Positions 41,965 to 55,034 of a stretch of DNA of 64,000 nt are shown in pieces. This DNA comes from Prosapia bicincta (Eukaryota > Arthropoda > Insecta > Hemiptera > Cercopidae): NCBI GenBank assembly GCA_036971475.1, contig JBAIZL010000006.1, forward strand, positions 60,606,398-60,670,397, read 5' to 3'. Below the pieces are notes generated by a model, which worked only from the letters and a program-made list of their open reading frames with translations, was not told where the DNA came from and did no database searches. The translations under genes and the position numbers were made by a program. Positions within the stretch are counted from its first letter, which is position 1; each line of letters starts with the position of its first letter.

Positions 41965-42830
41965 ACACAAATCTCACGGAATAGAGTAAATGCACCAGAC
42001 ACGGAGCAAATATAATTAAATGCAGTTCTGTATGTAAATATATGTTTAAACATTTTTGCTTTCAATGCTGAAAACAAAGGGAATAAATGCGGAAAAAAGG
42101 AAAAATTGGTGTAACTGTTATTGACGTGTAAAATGATTTGTCAACTCAAGATGTGCAAACATTGGTAAAAAAATAAGTGAATTTGGAGTGTCTATTTTAC
42201 CTAATGCAAATTTGATAAAACCTTTTTTTTGAATTAATTTATTCAGTTCAAGTAGACCCACCACCTGTCAAATAATAGGGGTTTGTCGAGCCCTTACACT
42301 TCATTGTAATAAGGGTAAGGAAGGGCAGGTGGAATTATTACGATTAAGGAACAGTCATAGAGATCCCTTGGCACTGAGAATGGGGGGAATAACGCTTGTA
42401 CAGGGCCCCTCTGATGTATAGACTGGGGGGAGGGGGATATCCACCCGGTACTCGGACTGGGTAGCCAAGGCAGACCATACTGACAAAATGTTACGAAGTA
42501 TATTCAACAAATTAAATTTTGTATTACGGATCTTAAAACGGACTACATACCTTATAATGTTTTGTTCGAAAAGGTATTGTGGTAAAATCGGTTTGGGAAG
42601 CCTCCCCCCAAAAAAAGAATTTTTACATATAACTTAGTCAGTGACTTGAAAATACGGTGTTGTTATTTAAAAATTTTCAAATAATCTCTATAAACCTCTT
42701 AAACGAATTTAAAAAATATTTTCCAATTTAATTAAAATTTATGGATGCGGATTTAAAGTCTGTATTTCACGCAATATTTTTCCTACTATTAATTCACGCT
42801 TTCCCTAGCCCTGTTTATATATCTTGTTCA
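41965..42830. other. Upstream region of the host gene
   Basis: Presumed 5' UTR and promoter, but no clear core promoter. A GC-richer stretch at 42240-42480 has CAAGTAGACCCACCACCTGT and GGCCCCTCTGATGTATAGAC and no open frame; possibly a transposon relic. Confidence 0.35.
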
Positions 42831-42960
42831 AATTTTTAACCGTTAATAAAATTCTTTCTATTCATCCATTCAAGTTAAATACATTTTTAAAAGTTTTAGA
42901 GGATGACACTTATGTTAGTGAAGTTTTTTTTCAAATGTTAATACATTGATTAATTTTAAT
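42830..42960. repeat. Dispersed repeat family X, copy 2
   Basis: TTAACCGTTAATAAAATTCT, TTCATCCATTCAAGTTAAAT and the following GATGACACTTATGTTAGTGA match family X in order. Confidence 0.55.
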
Positions 42961-43837
42961 TATTTGTTTTAATAATTATTTGGCTTTCTATTTTTCCACT
43001 TAATTTTGTGATTCGTTATATGCATATACATATTTATAATAATTGTAATTATTTAATGAAAACTAACTAAAATGTTTTTTTTTTGCTGATAAAAGTAGGA
43101 ATTGACTTGAAATATTTTTTATACGACTTGTTGAGAAAGACAATTTAGGAAGATAACATTCACAAAGATTCTTACAGCTAAATTTTGTAAAGCTTAAAAG
43201 CTTGTAACAGTATTGTAATAATAAAGCAGAAGAAACTATTTTGAAGATATACATATTGAAGATCTCTTACAATATGACGCAATAACAGTAACAAATTGGA
43301 AAAGTTCGTCATCTGGGTAGAAACTAAACTCAAATATGAGTTAATATACGGACCAAGGAACATATTTGTAAAAGTCGAACATTTAAGCTAGTTTATTGAA
43401 AGTCAGAAAAAAATGTAGAATAAAAACAACTTTCACTCTTAATTCACATACAAATATATCAGGTTTTTCATTTGTAAAGTAACAAATAATATAGAAATAT
43501 TTTTGTTTAAAGGAAATTCCTATTTGGGTCAACAAACAAAAATTTATTTCAGTTACATTTTAGTAAATAATTACAAATATTATAAACATGTAGGCCTATA
43601 TACATATGACACAATCAAAATATTAAGCGGCAAAATAAAAAGTGAAATTAATTATTAAAATAATTATTTAAATTTAATTAATGTACGAGTATTAATATTT
43701 GAAAAAAAACTGTATCAACATAAACTGTCATACACTACAAGTTTAAAAAAATGAATTGGAACTCGAGTGGATGGATAAAATTTATTTGATTAATGATTGA
43801 AAATTTCAACAATATATATAAATTTGTTTATATATAA

Positions 43838-43877
<40 letters not shown>

Positions 43878-43890
43878 TTGTTTATTCCAT
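42961..43890. other. AT-rich intergenic DNA
   Basis: Contains a (TA)n run at about 43846-43873 and a diverged repeat pair: the block with GTCAACAAACAAAAATTTAT at about 43530 resembles 47180-47340. No gene seen. Confidence 0.45.
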
Positions 43891-43894
43891 CTTC

Positions 43895-44375
43895 ACGTGA
43901 GCTACTAGTTTTCACTAAAACACTTGTAAATATGTTACACTTGCATGTAGTAGCACTTACTTACATTTGTTGAGGACGGCCGTTTTGGGTGATGTGTCCC
44001 ATTATCAACTCAGACCGTAGCTGATTTCAAGGTTTTTGTAGGTTAGGATGGAGGCGGGATATTAAACAAAACAAATATTACAAACGATACACAACCGAAC
44101 AATACGAAATATACAAACATTTCATAGTACACCCTACACACATACTCAAAACCCAATTAAATTGTAACTCACACACTTTTCGACACTATAACCCCTAATA
44201 CTTACCAAAATACACTAACATCATCACCCTCATATCCAACCCCACCCTAACCTACAAAAACCTTGAGATCAGTTACGGTCTGAGTTGACAATGGGACACA
44301 TCTCCCGAAAAGCCCGTCCTCAACAATTATAAAGTAAGTGCTATTATAGGTAAGTTCTAACATATTTACAAGTGT
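43895..44375. mobile_element. PLE-C Penelope-like ends, inverted pair
   Basis: CACTTGTAAATATGTTACAC...CACTTA and GAGGACGGCCGTTTTGGG on the left pair with AAGCCCGTCCTCAAC and AACATATTTACAAGTGTTTT on the right. Between them, plus strand about 44098-44190 translates RYTTEQYEIYKHF and HILKTQLN, the C-terminal end of a PLE GIY-YIG protein. A third lineage beside PLE-A and PLE-B. Confidence 0.6.
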
Positions 44376-44380
44376 TTTAG

Positions 44381-45447
<1,067 letters not shown>

Positions 45448-45705
45448 ATAAAAATACGGTTGATTCACGAGTCCAGAATACTAAATTTATTAAAAAATCG
45501 GCAACGTTCCGACAACTGTTTTACTACTGAACTGGTTAAAAAAGTAGAAGGGAAGCTGTCTTCTGGTTTTAATATCTTTGACAATAGAACAGAGGAGAAG
45601 ATCAGGCCTGAATGAGGACAGCAATATAGTTGTCGAAACGTTGCCGAATTTTCAATCAATTTAGTATTCTTGATTCGTGAATCAACCGTATTTCTATTCA
45701 ACAAC
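45448..45705. mobile_element. Inverted-repeat PLE-type element
   Basis: AAATACGGTTGATTCACGAG...CGGCAACGTTCCGACAAC on the left pairs with GTTGTCGAAACGTTGCCG...TGAATCAACCGTATTT on the right. The right arm carries CTGAATGA, GGACA...TGTC, GAAACGTT (45608-45642), a hammerhead-like core with one extra A. Confidence 0.5.
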
Positions 45706-45954
45706 AAACGTTTTGTGAGTGTACACCTATCATTTGTAGATTTTCTTAACAATGACGTTCAGAAAATATTTAAAGAACAGAAGAATATTTTGTTGTTCAG
45801 GATCTATTACAGAACTAGTGCACAAGGTTTTATTGGGACGCGACTATCCGTCGCAGCGGGAAAATTTGGTCGGGGTTCTAACCCTTCAACGCAAGTTTGC
45901 CCCGCGTGAAGTGGGTTTTTCGATTTTGTAAAACGTTATTAGTGCGGCTTGAAA

Positions 45955-46495
45955 ATGAACACATTCCACATGCTTCAAGAGGCCTCCAAGGACGACCGCA
46001 TTTGAAAATCACATTCCGGGAGATTGTACAAGGCTTATAAGGAAAGCCGGAAGGAAATCGCCGACGAACCCCGTTTTGGACGGGGAATCGTCCATCTTGA
46101 GTTTGTATCACAGAGAGAAAACATTTACCCGGAGGTGTTTAAGAGATTGAAAATCCAGGTCGCGCGGTCAGACACGGTCAAGTTCCACTATGACAATGCC
46201 CCCAGCCACACGGCCTTCATAGTTACCGATTCCTGGCCCCGGTGGTCTCACAGCCCCCTTACAGTCCGGACTTGGTTTCGTGCGACTTTTTTATTGTTTC
46301 TCCGACTGAAGAGAGAGAGAGAGCTGAAGGGAAAAGCGTTAGGAGTCCGTGGAAAAAATCCAAAATTATTTTACAAAGCTCTTAAGAGACATGGCCTTCG
46401 AGGAGTTTCAGGGCGTTCTCCAGGTAAGGCAGACACCTTTACGCCAGTGTATTGATGGAGAGGGGAATATTTTGAAGAATTTAAAGACTTGTAAA
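45955..46495 (+). pseudogene. mariner-like transposase remnant
   Basis: Starts MNTFHMLQEASKDD then YKAYKESRKEIADEP, the mariner N-terminal DNA-binding region, and jumps straight to HLEFVSQ and HYDNAPSHTA, the catalytic-domain motif with its Asp. PPYSPDLVSCDFF follows in another frame and QCIDGEGN...YFEEF near the end is the usual C-terminus. A large internal deletion and at least two frameshifts make it nonfunctional. A GA-rich insertion (46313-46324) lies in the frame-shifted part. Terminal inverted repeats were not found. Confidence 0.85.
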
Positions 46496-46599
46496 CGTAT
46501 TATTCCATATTTTAAAATGTATGTCTTAGACAGACCAGGTAGGCTGCTTGGACGGTACAGTCTGACATTAATATAAACATTAGGTATTGTTACCTGAGT

Positions 46600-47340
46600 A
46601 GCTGCTGCAACAGCCACGAGCTACGCTACAGACACACGCGCTTTAACCCCTTGAGTAATATACCCACCTCTTTATAACCATCTGATGACCATGTGTTGCT
46701 ATACATATTTAAGATATGTCTACGAAACCTTACAGATACATTCTTTAAGAGATGTGAGGTAAACGTTCCTTTAACCGCTCTCCTGGTGATCTTTGCCTCC
46801 ACAATACTAAACTCTTCTCGTCTAGCTCCTGTGCCATACTATACCTTCTCCATATACCCTGTAATGCGTAGACACCTCCTATCCACCCTGCTAGAAAGTA
46901 CATCTAACTCACATGTAAGTAGTAATCCACTTCTAATCTCAAAGCTACCGAATCCTTTCTATACTCCTAATAGCCATCCTAAGTCGCAGTGATCTTCATA
47001 TCTTCTACAACGAGAATAAACCGAATTAACTGCTCTCCATTGAAATTAGAGTTTCTAGTATTTCATTTACAACTTATGAAAGAATATTTAAAAGCTAAAC
47101 TTGAATGAACTGTTCTTAACTGTATTATAAACAAGTAGTATAAAAATTTCAACTTAAAGTCAATTCCTTCTTAGGTCTACAAAGAAAAATTTTATTTTAG
47201 TTACTTATTGATAAATATTTACAAATAATTTAAATATGTATATACACATATGAAAGAATCACAATATCAGGTGGTAAATAAAAAAAATAATTATTTAAAT
47301 TAGTTAATTAAATTTTATTAATGAATTAATACAGTAAAAA
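46600..47340. other. Mixed intergenic DNA
   Basis: 46600-46990 is GC-richer, with open frames up to 99 codons and no domain that I recognise; possibly a decayed element on the minus strand. The rest is AT-rich. Confidence 0.35.
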
Positions 47341-47430
47341 TATTGGTAACCATAAAAATAATCACAAATAATTGATAATACAAATTACCTAAGATTAAAC
47401 CCGCATGTAAATTTCGACAATCATCATCAG
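47340..47430 (-). repeat. Single arm of the 25245-25528 element
   Basis: Shares TTACCTAAGATTAAACCC and the adjoining ATGTAAATTTCGA with the arms at 25.3 and 25.45 kb. On the minus strand it reads CTGATGA, TGATTGTC, GAAA (47430-47411), a hammerhead-like core with a diverged stem III. Confidence 0.55.
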
Positions 47431-47464
47431 AATATCTTATTACAAAAGAGTCAGTGTAGTTCAA

Positions 47465-47495
47465 ACACACACACACACACACACACACACTTTTA

Positions 47496-47572
<77 letters not shown>
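47465..47572. repeat. CA, TA and GA microsatellites in series
   Basis: (AC)n 47465-47490, (TA)n 47501-47551, (GA)n 47552-47572. Confidence 0.9.
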
Positions 47573-47574
<2 letters not shown>

Positions 47575-47989
47575 AAGAAAGTGAACTAATAAAAGGAATT
47601 TTAAAATGCTTTACTCCGTGACTGTAATTTCTCTGTAGTTTCAAGGCGATCAGGCCATATGACTGTTATGGCTCACGGAGGAAAGGAAATGTTTGTGAAT
47701 ATAGGAAGGTTTAAGGTAGGGATATAAAACCCCTTATTAGAGGAAAAAAGGGGGTATTTTATCAACGCTTGTAGCATCTATCTCTGTAATAGGTAGTAGA
47801 GGTGGATAGGGTTAGTGTGGTTACTGAGAGATGATTTATTTAATTAATTACATAATGAGAGCGTTATAAAAAAAATCATAAAAACTTAAAACTCTCAGCC
47901 GATTATTGGAAAGTTACAGAGGCTGACAATAAGGTAATGGCTTTAAAACAGCAGATTTTGTCTACCAACATTCATCGAATAATAAAATA

Positions 47990-48665
47990 AGAATAAATTA
48001 GCGTTAATTATTTCCTAGTCTGGGCTACCAGAACCCGCCCAGCCCTCGTGGCAGCTAACCTTTAGCGAGAGTTCCCCGTCTCAGATGTGTGCGGTTAATA
48101 TCCCTACCGAGAGTGAAGGAAACGGGATTGATTGCCCATGTACCAAGATGGTAAGCTCTTTCCATGGAAAATCAGACAATAGTAAAATGAAACAGTACGG
48201 TAAGTGTCGCTCTAACAGCGGGATGAAGAAAACATGGCATAAAAGAAATTTAGCCATGAGAAATCCCGTGGCAGATCGTGCACGATCACTGGGGGCTGGG
48301 ATATCTAAGGGATAGGGAGGGGTGTTACTTTGCAAATACCTTGTTAAGGAGACTATGGTAGGAATTACATGCACTTCTTCTGTTGCCTATTCGAAACTGA
48401 AAAGGCATGTAATCAAAACTAGTACTTAATTGTGGCTAAGCTGCGTCCCTAGGTACTCCTGCGTCACCTGGAACATAACTGTAAACCAGATTAAAAATAG
48501 TATGTACATTTTATTTATATTTTATGGTTATGGATAGTAAGTCAGGAGGGATAGCGGCCGTCTGTGTGTATCGTGGGTGAATGTCGTTTTTTTCACCCGG
48601 GTTTGGGCCCCCAAAACCCGTCCAGCCCTCGTGGCAACCAACCTCTAAAATGATAAATTTAAAAA
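47990..48665. other. GC-rich duplicated element of unknown type
   Basis: GGGCTACCAGAACCCGCCCA then GCCCTCGTGGCAGCTAACC at 48017-48062 recurs as CCCCCAAAACCCGTCCAGCC then CTCGTGGCAACCAACC at 48608-48646. Between them, 48085-48315 (plus) is open for 76 codons with a Cys pair near the start but no recognised domain. Possibly the ends of a LINE or LTR relic. Confidence 0.35.
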
Positions 48666-49263
48666 AAGTGCTGCTACCTAGGAGACTAGTTTTATACTTT
48701 TTAAAAACGATAGAAGAAATACACAGCAATTATTAGAAAACACAAGTTTGGTTATGTTAATGTATTCGAATTTGTGATTTTTAAAATTTGTTTTACATAA
48801 ATGTTTTAAAAACATGTTAATATTCTCTATACATAAAATTTATTATGAAATACATCGCAGACAATGTTTCTGTTAATTTTGGCTAAAATTAGTAAACAAA
48901 TTCAGAAAATTCCGTTTAAAAAGTAAATTTACACTTAATTGTTGAGTTTTGATTGTGACTTATATAGATAAACATTGTGGTTAAATTTATAGAAGTTTAA
49001 AAGCAATTGCTCTGGGCAAATATGTCTTTTTTGTACAGGTGTTTTTTACAAAATATTGTAATCTAAAACAAGTATAAAGCAACATTTTAAAAATTTTAAA
49101 TAAATTTTGCACTGTTTAAAGAGGAACGGCCTCTATTCTCTCTTAAGGTTCTACTTTAGAAGATGTTCTTTCTATTTTTGAAGTGAAAACGTCTATAGCG
49201 ACGCCTAAAAAACATATTGAATGGACATAAACATACAATTTCGCGTCAGTATAATCCCCGTCA
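48666..49263. other. AT-rich DNA
   Basis: Nothing recognised. Confidence 0.45.
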
Positions 49264-51066
49264 GATTACGCTATGAGTCACCTCAAAGTGAATTAAATGA
49301 TAACATATGATTTCATGCATCAGCTTGTATAGGTTATGCTGTAAAACAACTGTTTTACACGTAGGTAATGATACATTATTTATTGAATTTAGTTAAGGAA
49401 AAAGTTATTGTTAAATAGTTTTGATCAGTTAAAAAAAATATTAATTTATTTAAATTTTGATAAATCTCAATACAAATAATTCAATATAACGATAATAATA
49501 AGTTACGTATTTTTAATCCAATTTTTATAATCGAAACATTTTAGTTGCGTCTGACACTTTTTAAGAACTGATTTCAAATGAATTTGTTAAAAAAGTTTGT
49601 AGTTAGTAAACATCTATTAAATGTTTTTAGCTTGATTATTTTATTATTAACTACAATAAATATTAGTCTTTATTAAATACATTCCTCAAATAAATATATA
49701 AATAATGAATAAAAAATGTAATAATTCATACTTTTGGCGATCTTCATTGAAAAGTTTCCAAAACTATTAGCTCTATTTTGTTATTAAAATTCTAGTGTTA
49801 AATATAAAAATGTGTATTATTGTTTAATATAATACAAAATTAATAATTACAATCTTGTGTTTATAATCTTATATTTTCATTTCATTTGTTAAAAATTATG
49901 TTTTTCTATTTTCCATTTTGTAAGTACCATTTATCAGTAGATTTCTTTACTTCGGAAATAATTTAAAACTTATAAAAATGTAAACGATATTTTTTTAAAG
50001 TAATGAACGAAAAAGAACATTTGCATCCCATCAAACTGAAGGATGTAGAAATACTGAAAACTACAAATAACTGTGCTGACTAGATTTAAATTCGAATTAA
50101 CTTTGCAATTAAAAGAAACTAATTCGTCATCCAACTGTCGTCCCACTTAGCTGCGTGCTTGTCGGGTTATTGCATTAAGTCAAATTACCCCCCTCCCCCC
50201 CATACGAGCCGGGAAATAGACGTCACCATTATTGCATTTTAAGTTTTAACTTAGCTCCACTGCCTCCTGTACAGAAGCATTAAATTACTGTAGCTAAACC
50301 GGATACAAGATCACGTCTAAGAGGAAAAAATATGAACGTCACCACAACACTTATTTTATTCCAGTATTACTTTATCTTCCATGAAAATGTCGGGAAATTA
50401 TTGGAATTAAGTCTCATAAAACTGAATGAGAACGAAAAAGATTTATTTAGTAATAACAAAGTAGTATGTTATCGAACAAGGTAAATTTCAGAGGTGCCCC
50501 CTTTATTATATTTGAGCGTCCAGTTATTTGTTCTGTTATCCACTTTAATTTGTAACATGTGTTTTTTAATATCAAAATTTTTAAAAATTGGAAAGCTATA
50601 TTGTTTTCAAAAGTACAAGTTGTTACCTTTTTAAATTACGTGTACAAATATTTGTTATAAGGAAACATAATCTAGAGGGAAAAATTAGGGTGTGGCATTC
50701 TGGGGGGGGGGGGGGGGGCGACAGAAGTGAAAACTTCTAAAGCCACGTCTACAGAAATTTTGAATTGAGAGAAACATTTATTTTTTTGCGTAATGAGAAA
50801 TTACCTAAATAATTATCAAACGCGACTAAGAGTGTTTTTATTTCAAAAATTGAATTAAAAATACATAGCTTATTATTATCGTTATATTGAATATATATTT
50901 GTATTGAGATTTATCCAAATTCAAATAAATTATTATACTGTATTTATTAACTGATCAAAACTGTTAAAACAGTTGTTTTACAACACAATGTATAACATAG
51001 AATCAGCTGATATTTGAAATCATATGTTATCATTTAATTAAATTTAAGGTGACTCATAGCGTAACC
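49264..51066. mobile_element. Diverged long inverted repeat, about 1.8 kb
   Basis: Left arm 49264-49560 and right arm 50818-51066 are inverted and alike: CGCTATGAGTCACCT against GGTGACTCATAGCG at the outside, TAACATATGATTTCA against GAAATCATATGTTATC, and AATATAACGATAATAATAAG inside. The 1.25-kb centre has no open frame of note but a 19-bp G run with one C at about 50702-50720. Probably a nonautonomous DNA element; no target duplication found. Confidence 0.55.
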
Positions 51067-51234
51067 TGGTGGAATTTTTACTATATTTATAAACACATCA
51101 CAGATGCAAGAAATTACTCCTACTACAGAATAAACTTTTAAAAAGTTGTAAATTATTTAGAAAATCTCTACAGTTCCGTTATAAAAACACAATGTTCGGT
51201 TTTACAATTATTTCAATCAGTTCATTGTATATAC

Positions 51235-51660
51235 TTTCATTATATATATCTGGTTTAAATTTTCAATTGTTAGTAAAATTTTTTATATTCAATAAATCAA
51301 GTTGTAATAGATGTTTTTAAACTTGTAGTGGATGGTACTTGATGTTAATATAGTTTTTTCAAATAATAATTATTCAATTAAACTTGATGAATTAATTTTA
51401 GTTTTATAAGGGAAAAAACCTTTCACAAAATAGGCAAGGAATGCAATATAGTTATTTCGTCCCATTTGGCTTAAAATAAGTAATTGCTTTTGATTTCATA
51501 AAACACTTGATTTTATGTAATAGGTTGTGTGGTAGTACAGCTGTTTTAACGCATAGGTTATGTTACGTTATTTGTAATAATTGTATTTATTTAATTAAAA
51601 GTAACAAAAATAAAAAGTCTGTGTTGAACTAAGGAGGAATTGACTTAAAAAATGTATGTT
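51235..51660. repeat. Dispersed repeat family X, copy 3 (longer)
   Basis: Matches 58960-59350 along about 400 bp: TTCAATTGTTAGTAAAATTT, ACTTGATGTTAATATAGTTT, CTTTCACAAAATAGGCAAGG, AAAACACTTGATTTTATGTA and GAGGAATTGACTT. Confidence 0.65.
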
Positions 51661-52268
51661 TTATATTACTTCTTGGATAAGGTTTCTAAAGTAACTGTAC
51701 ACATTTTGTACAAATAGATTATGCAAATCCTTAGGTTCAGCGTACACCGACTTACACCGCAGGATTACAAGCGCAAGCCGTTTTATAAGACAATTAGATT
51801 TACATAAGGTTTTAGCAATTTTCATTGCAAGGTATTAGGAAAATCTACGTGACTTGGGAATATTGTGGGGCTAATGCGTTTACAGTCATAACGTTTTTAT
51901 CAGTTAAAAAGTTTGGTAAGAACTCAATGTCAGTCCAACTTTGTATAGAATGTTAACATAATTTTCCTAGTTTTGATTTTGTTTCCTATTTATCTTAAAA
52001 CTTCACAAGGATCGAATTTTATTAAAAATTGTCGTCTTTTCATTGCTTCTGGTAAAAGTTCCTTAATTACAACCCAAAACAATTTTACTAAGGAAACCAA
52101 ACTCTTGTTTTAAAAGTATTGTGATTAAACATTATTTCTTAATATTTTATTGAAAATCAACGTAATAATTATATTTTGTTGTTAGATTAATATCCGCGGA
52201 ATGGATTAAGTGGTATCACATGTTACAAACAAGGTGAACTCAGAAATACAGAAATCGTATTACGTAAC
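51661..52268. other. AT-rich DNA upstream of the tRNA
   Basis: No gene recognised. Confidence 0.45.
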
Positions 52269-52341
52269 GACCGTGTAGCCTAACGGATAAGGCGTCGGAC
52301 TTCGGATCCGAAGATTGCAGGTTCGAATCCTGTCACGGTCG
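52269..52341 (+). tRNA. tRNA-Arg (anticodon TCG)
   Basis: 73 nt folding as a canonical cloverleaf. Acceptor GACCGTG pairs with CACGGTC, discriminator G; D arm GCC/GGC; anticodon stem TCGGA/TCCGA with loop CTTCGGA, anticodon TCG at 52302-52304, decoding CGA; T arm with GGTTCGAATCC, a perfect B box. No intron and no encoded CCA. Intact, so likely functional. Confidence 0.97.
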
Positions 52342-52343
52342 AA

Positions 52344-52348
52344 TTTTT
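52344..52348 (+). terminator. RNA polymerase III terminator
   Basis: TTTTT two bases after the tRNA 3' end, with a second T5 tract shortly after. Confidence 0.85.
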
Positions 52349-52377
52349 CCTTTTTCAGACTTTCTATTTATTTTATA

Positions 52378-52853
52378 CTAGCATAGTACCCGTCTCACGT
52401 ACGGGTTTGACGTATATTTGTATTGATTAAATTTGTATTAGTATTTGGGGTGAATTTAATTTAATAAAATTAAATCCCAATAAATATATTAAGCTATAGT
52501 TTATAAAATTACCTATATTTGTCTTGGAAAATCAAGAGAAAGAAAAGCTTCTGCTTGCAACATGACATTTGTAAAGTATAACTAACCTTGAAAGATAAAT
52601 AACAACAAACATTTACAATCACCTTTTTTTGTGACTTTTACAGGTGATTACAAGCTCATTTACTATCAGCTGACTAAGCCAAGTATATAATGGAGTATAG
52701 ATAATTGAGTCTTAAAGGAGTTTTCAAGGCCAATAGGACCGTGACATGATAGAATGTCTAAATAAAAATAGGAATATGTGTTAACCAGGGACCCTAAAAA
52801 TGCTCATGTAAAATTCCAGCTCAATGGGTCTAGTAGTTTTTATGCGATTAAGT

Positions 52854-52918
<65 letters not shown>

Positions 52919-52925
52919 AGTAACA
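52378..52925 (+). mobile_element. RTE/SINE-like element with CA tail
   Basis: Starts TACTAGCATAGTACCCGTCT with CACGTACGGG and ends in GGGTCTAGTAGTTTTTATGC then AAGTAAAACACAC, a head and tail like those of arthropod RTE-derived SINEs, followed by a (CA)n tail (about 52855-52918). No coding. A partial copy lies at 53580-53860. Confidence 0.55.
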
Positions 52926-53139
52926 GTCAGTCACAGTGAGTGAGAAAGAGAAACTGAGAGTCATAATCACAGAAAAAAACAGGTTATAATTTCCAGCTCA
53001 TTTTGTTTTTTTACCTTTTCAAATCAGAGATTAACACACATCCCGCCCCGACCTCAGGTACCCCCCACCCCCCCAGATACACAAAGGGTAGTTTATGATC
53101 GATGACCTTAGCTCGCCTATCTTGGTAAGACAGTTGTAA

Positions 53140-53430
53140 ACAGTTCGGGTCCCGCTTCACGGATAGGTTTGATTTGCCACTCCGTCACAGTTTAGTTAGA
53201 CAGGAACCTGCTACTTCGTCTCTTACGTATCAGGTCGAACTGTGATTATCGAATAACAGTGACTAAGTCACAGGTTTGCAAATCACTTCCGATCTCTAGA
53301 TAGAGGTAGGATAGGACTGAGGGAAAGGAGGAGAGAGATTCGAGACAGAAAGAGAAATGTGAGAGCGAGGACAGAAAAGAGAGGGGGAGATGAGAAAGAG
53401 AAAGAGGGAAAGAGAAAAAGAGACCCCAGT
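53140..53430. other. GC-balanced stretch then GA-rich tract
   Basis: GGGTCCCGCTTCACGGATAG resembles the head of the 52378 element. 53300-53425 is a purine-rich GAGA tract. Confidence 0.4.
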
Positions 53431-53579
53431 AGTGATTTTTACAAAAATATCCAAAAATTATGTGAACTCAAGCTGTCAAATAATACGGATTTTATTTCCC
53501 TCTTTAATACCCTTCCATTATCCTAAGGGCAGTGTGCTTAAAGATATGTGTTTTTAAAGTAGCTTACAGTCGTGAAAGC

Positions 53580-53860
53580 TCCTACGAATAGGGCGTATTT
53601 TTGTATTGATTTAATTTGTATTAGTATTTGGGGTGAATTTAATTTAATAAAATTAAATCCCAATAAATATACCAAGCTATAGTTTATAAAATTACCTATA
53701 TTTGTCTTGGAAAACCAAGAGAAGGAAAAGCTTCTGCTTGCAACAAGACATTTGTAAAGTATAACTAACCTCGAAAGATAAATAGCAACAAACATTTACA
53801 ATCATCTGTTTAATTGTGACTTATACAGGTGATTACAAGCACATTTATATTAGACTTTAT
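53580..53860 (+). mobile_element. Second copy of the 52378 repeat body
   Basis: About 230 bp nearly identical to 52410-52640: GTATTAGTATTTGGGGTGAA, AGAAAAGCTTCTGCTTGC-like and AACAAACATTTACAATCA. Head and CA tail are lacking here. The 85-codon minus-strand open frame in it is a shadow. Confidence 0.65.
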
Positions 53861-55026
53861 GGACTTTATATTGTAGGAGACTTTATAAGACTTAAGTTTT
53901 TACCTACATTACAAGTGATCAATGTGTCGTCACCTTCTGCGAACAGAATTTTACGGCAAAGTATGATTTTATGGTTATTCTATGAGATTTGACCATTCTA
54001 TTCATTTACGGCGAATCAACTATATTTATTCTAAACCTACATCTCCGAAACATGTTATGTGAATGTATATTCACTTTTACCTGGGCACTAGCAAACTACG
54101 ACCGATGCCTGCTTGATACAGGACAAACAGCTGTCTCCTGGCTAGTATGCAATTACCTCTTGCCATTGTTTATCTACTGCGTTACGTAAATGGACTTCAT
54201 TTCCCACTGGGACGACTGACACTCATGAGATACACCGTGCGTATGTAAAGGCTGTGTACACGGCGAATTTGTGCGATTACGTCATTAAAATGTTAAAAAA
54301 ACTATTACTATTACTACTTACTAAAGTAAATAGAGTGAAGACTAAATATTATTAAGAGGTTTTTATTATTTTTAATAGTAAATAAAAGTTAACTGTACGG
54401 TGAGTAATTGTTACATTTTCATAATTTGATGTTTTTATGTTAGCTTACATATCGATGAAAACACTTCTACCGTTGTAAAAACATAACAATAACAAATTTT
54501 TGTTTAAAAAAAAATTGTTACACATAATTACTAATCTATATAATTGGATTTAAAGAGGATGTCTTGGTACCACATCGTACTAAACAAACTAATATTTCCA
54601 AAATAAAGACAATTTCCTTTCGCGTGAATGTATTTTTCAAAAAAAAATGTCTTGTATTTCCGTCATTATAATATTCTATAACAAATATTTTATAAATGTT
54701 ACTGAACATTGTTACTGTCCAAGTGAAATATCATATATGTAATAAGCAATATGGCCTCGAAAACGCTAAATAACATGCACAAATATTTTGCTTCAATTTG
54801 TAATATTGATAATTAAAACTCTGTAATTATAGAAACTATAATTCATTCCAACCAAAACATTTGCACAAACTGCAATGACTGGGGGCGAAGACAAAATTTT
54901 TATTCAAAAAGTTAACTGTTCATATGAAATTAATATTAACCAAATAACACTGTCAAAAAGCTCATTCTTTAAAATTTGTCTTAAATTTTCTAGTGTGAAA
55001 AAGCCTAGTTATCCTCGTAACATACA
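53861..55026. other. Intergenic DNA, no gene seen
   Basis: AT-rich. A 66-codon open frame at 53989-54189 has no support. Confidence 0.4.
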
Positions 55027-55034
55027 GTAGTATA
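55027..55034. repeat. GTAGTATA target duplication, left
   Basis: Exact 8-bp copy at 56769-56776. Confidence 0.75.

Noticed and set aside
41763..41984. 73-codon plus-strand open frame
   Set aside because: It is the antisense shadow of exon 1, whose minus-strand frame has a start, an upstream stop and a donor site.
46693..46992. 99-codon plus-strand open frame as a gene
   Set aside because: No domain, splice context or neighbours; composition suits chance or a decayed repeat.
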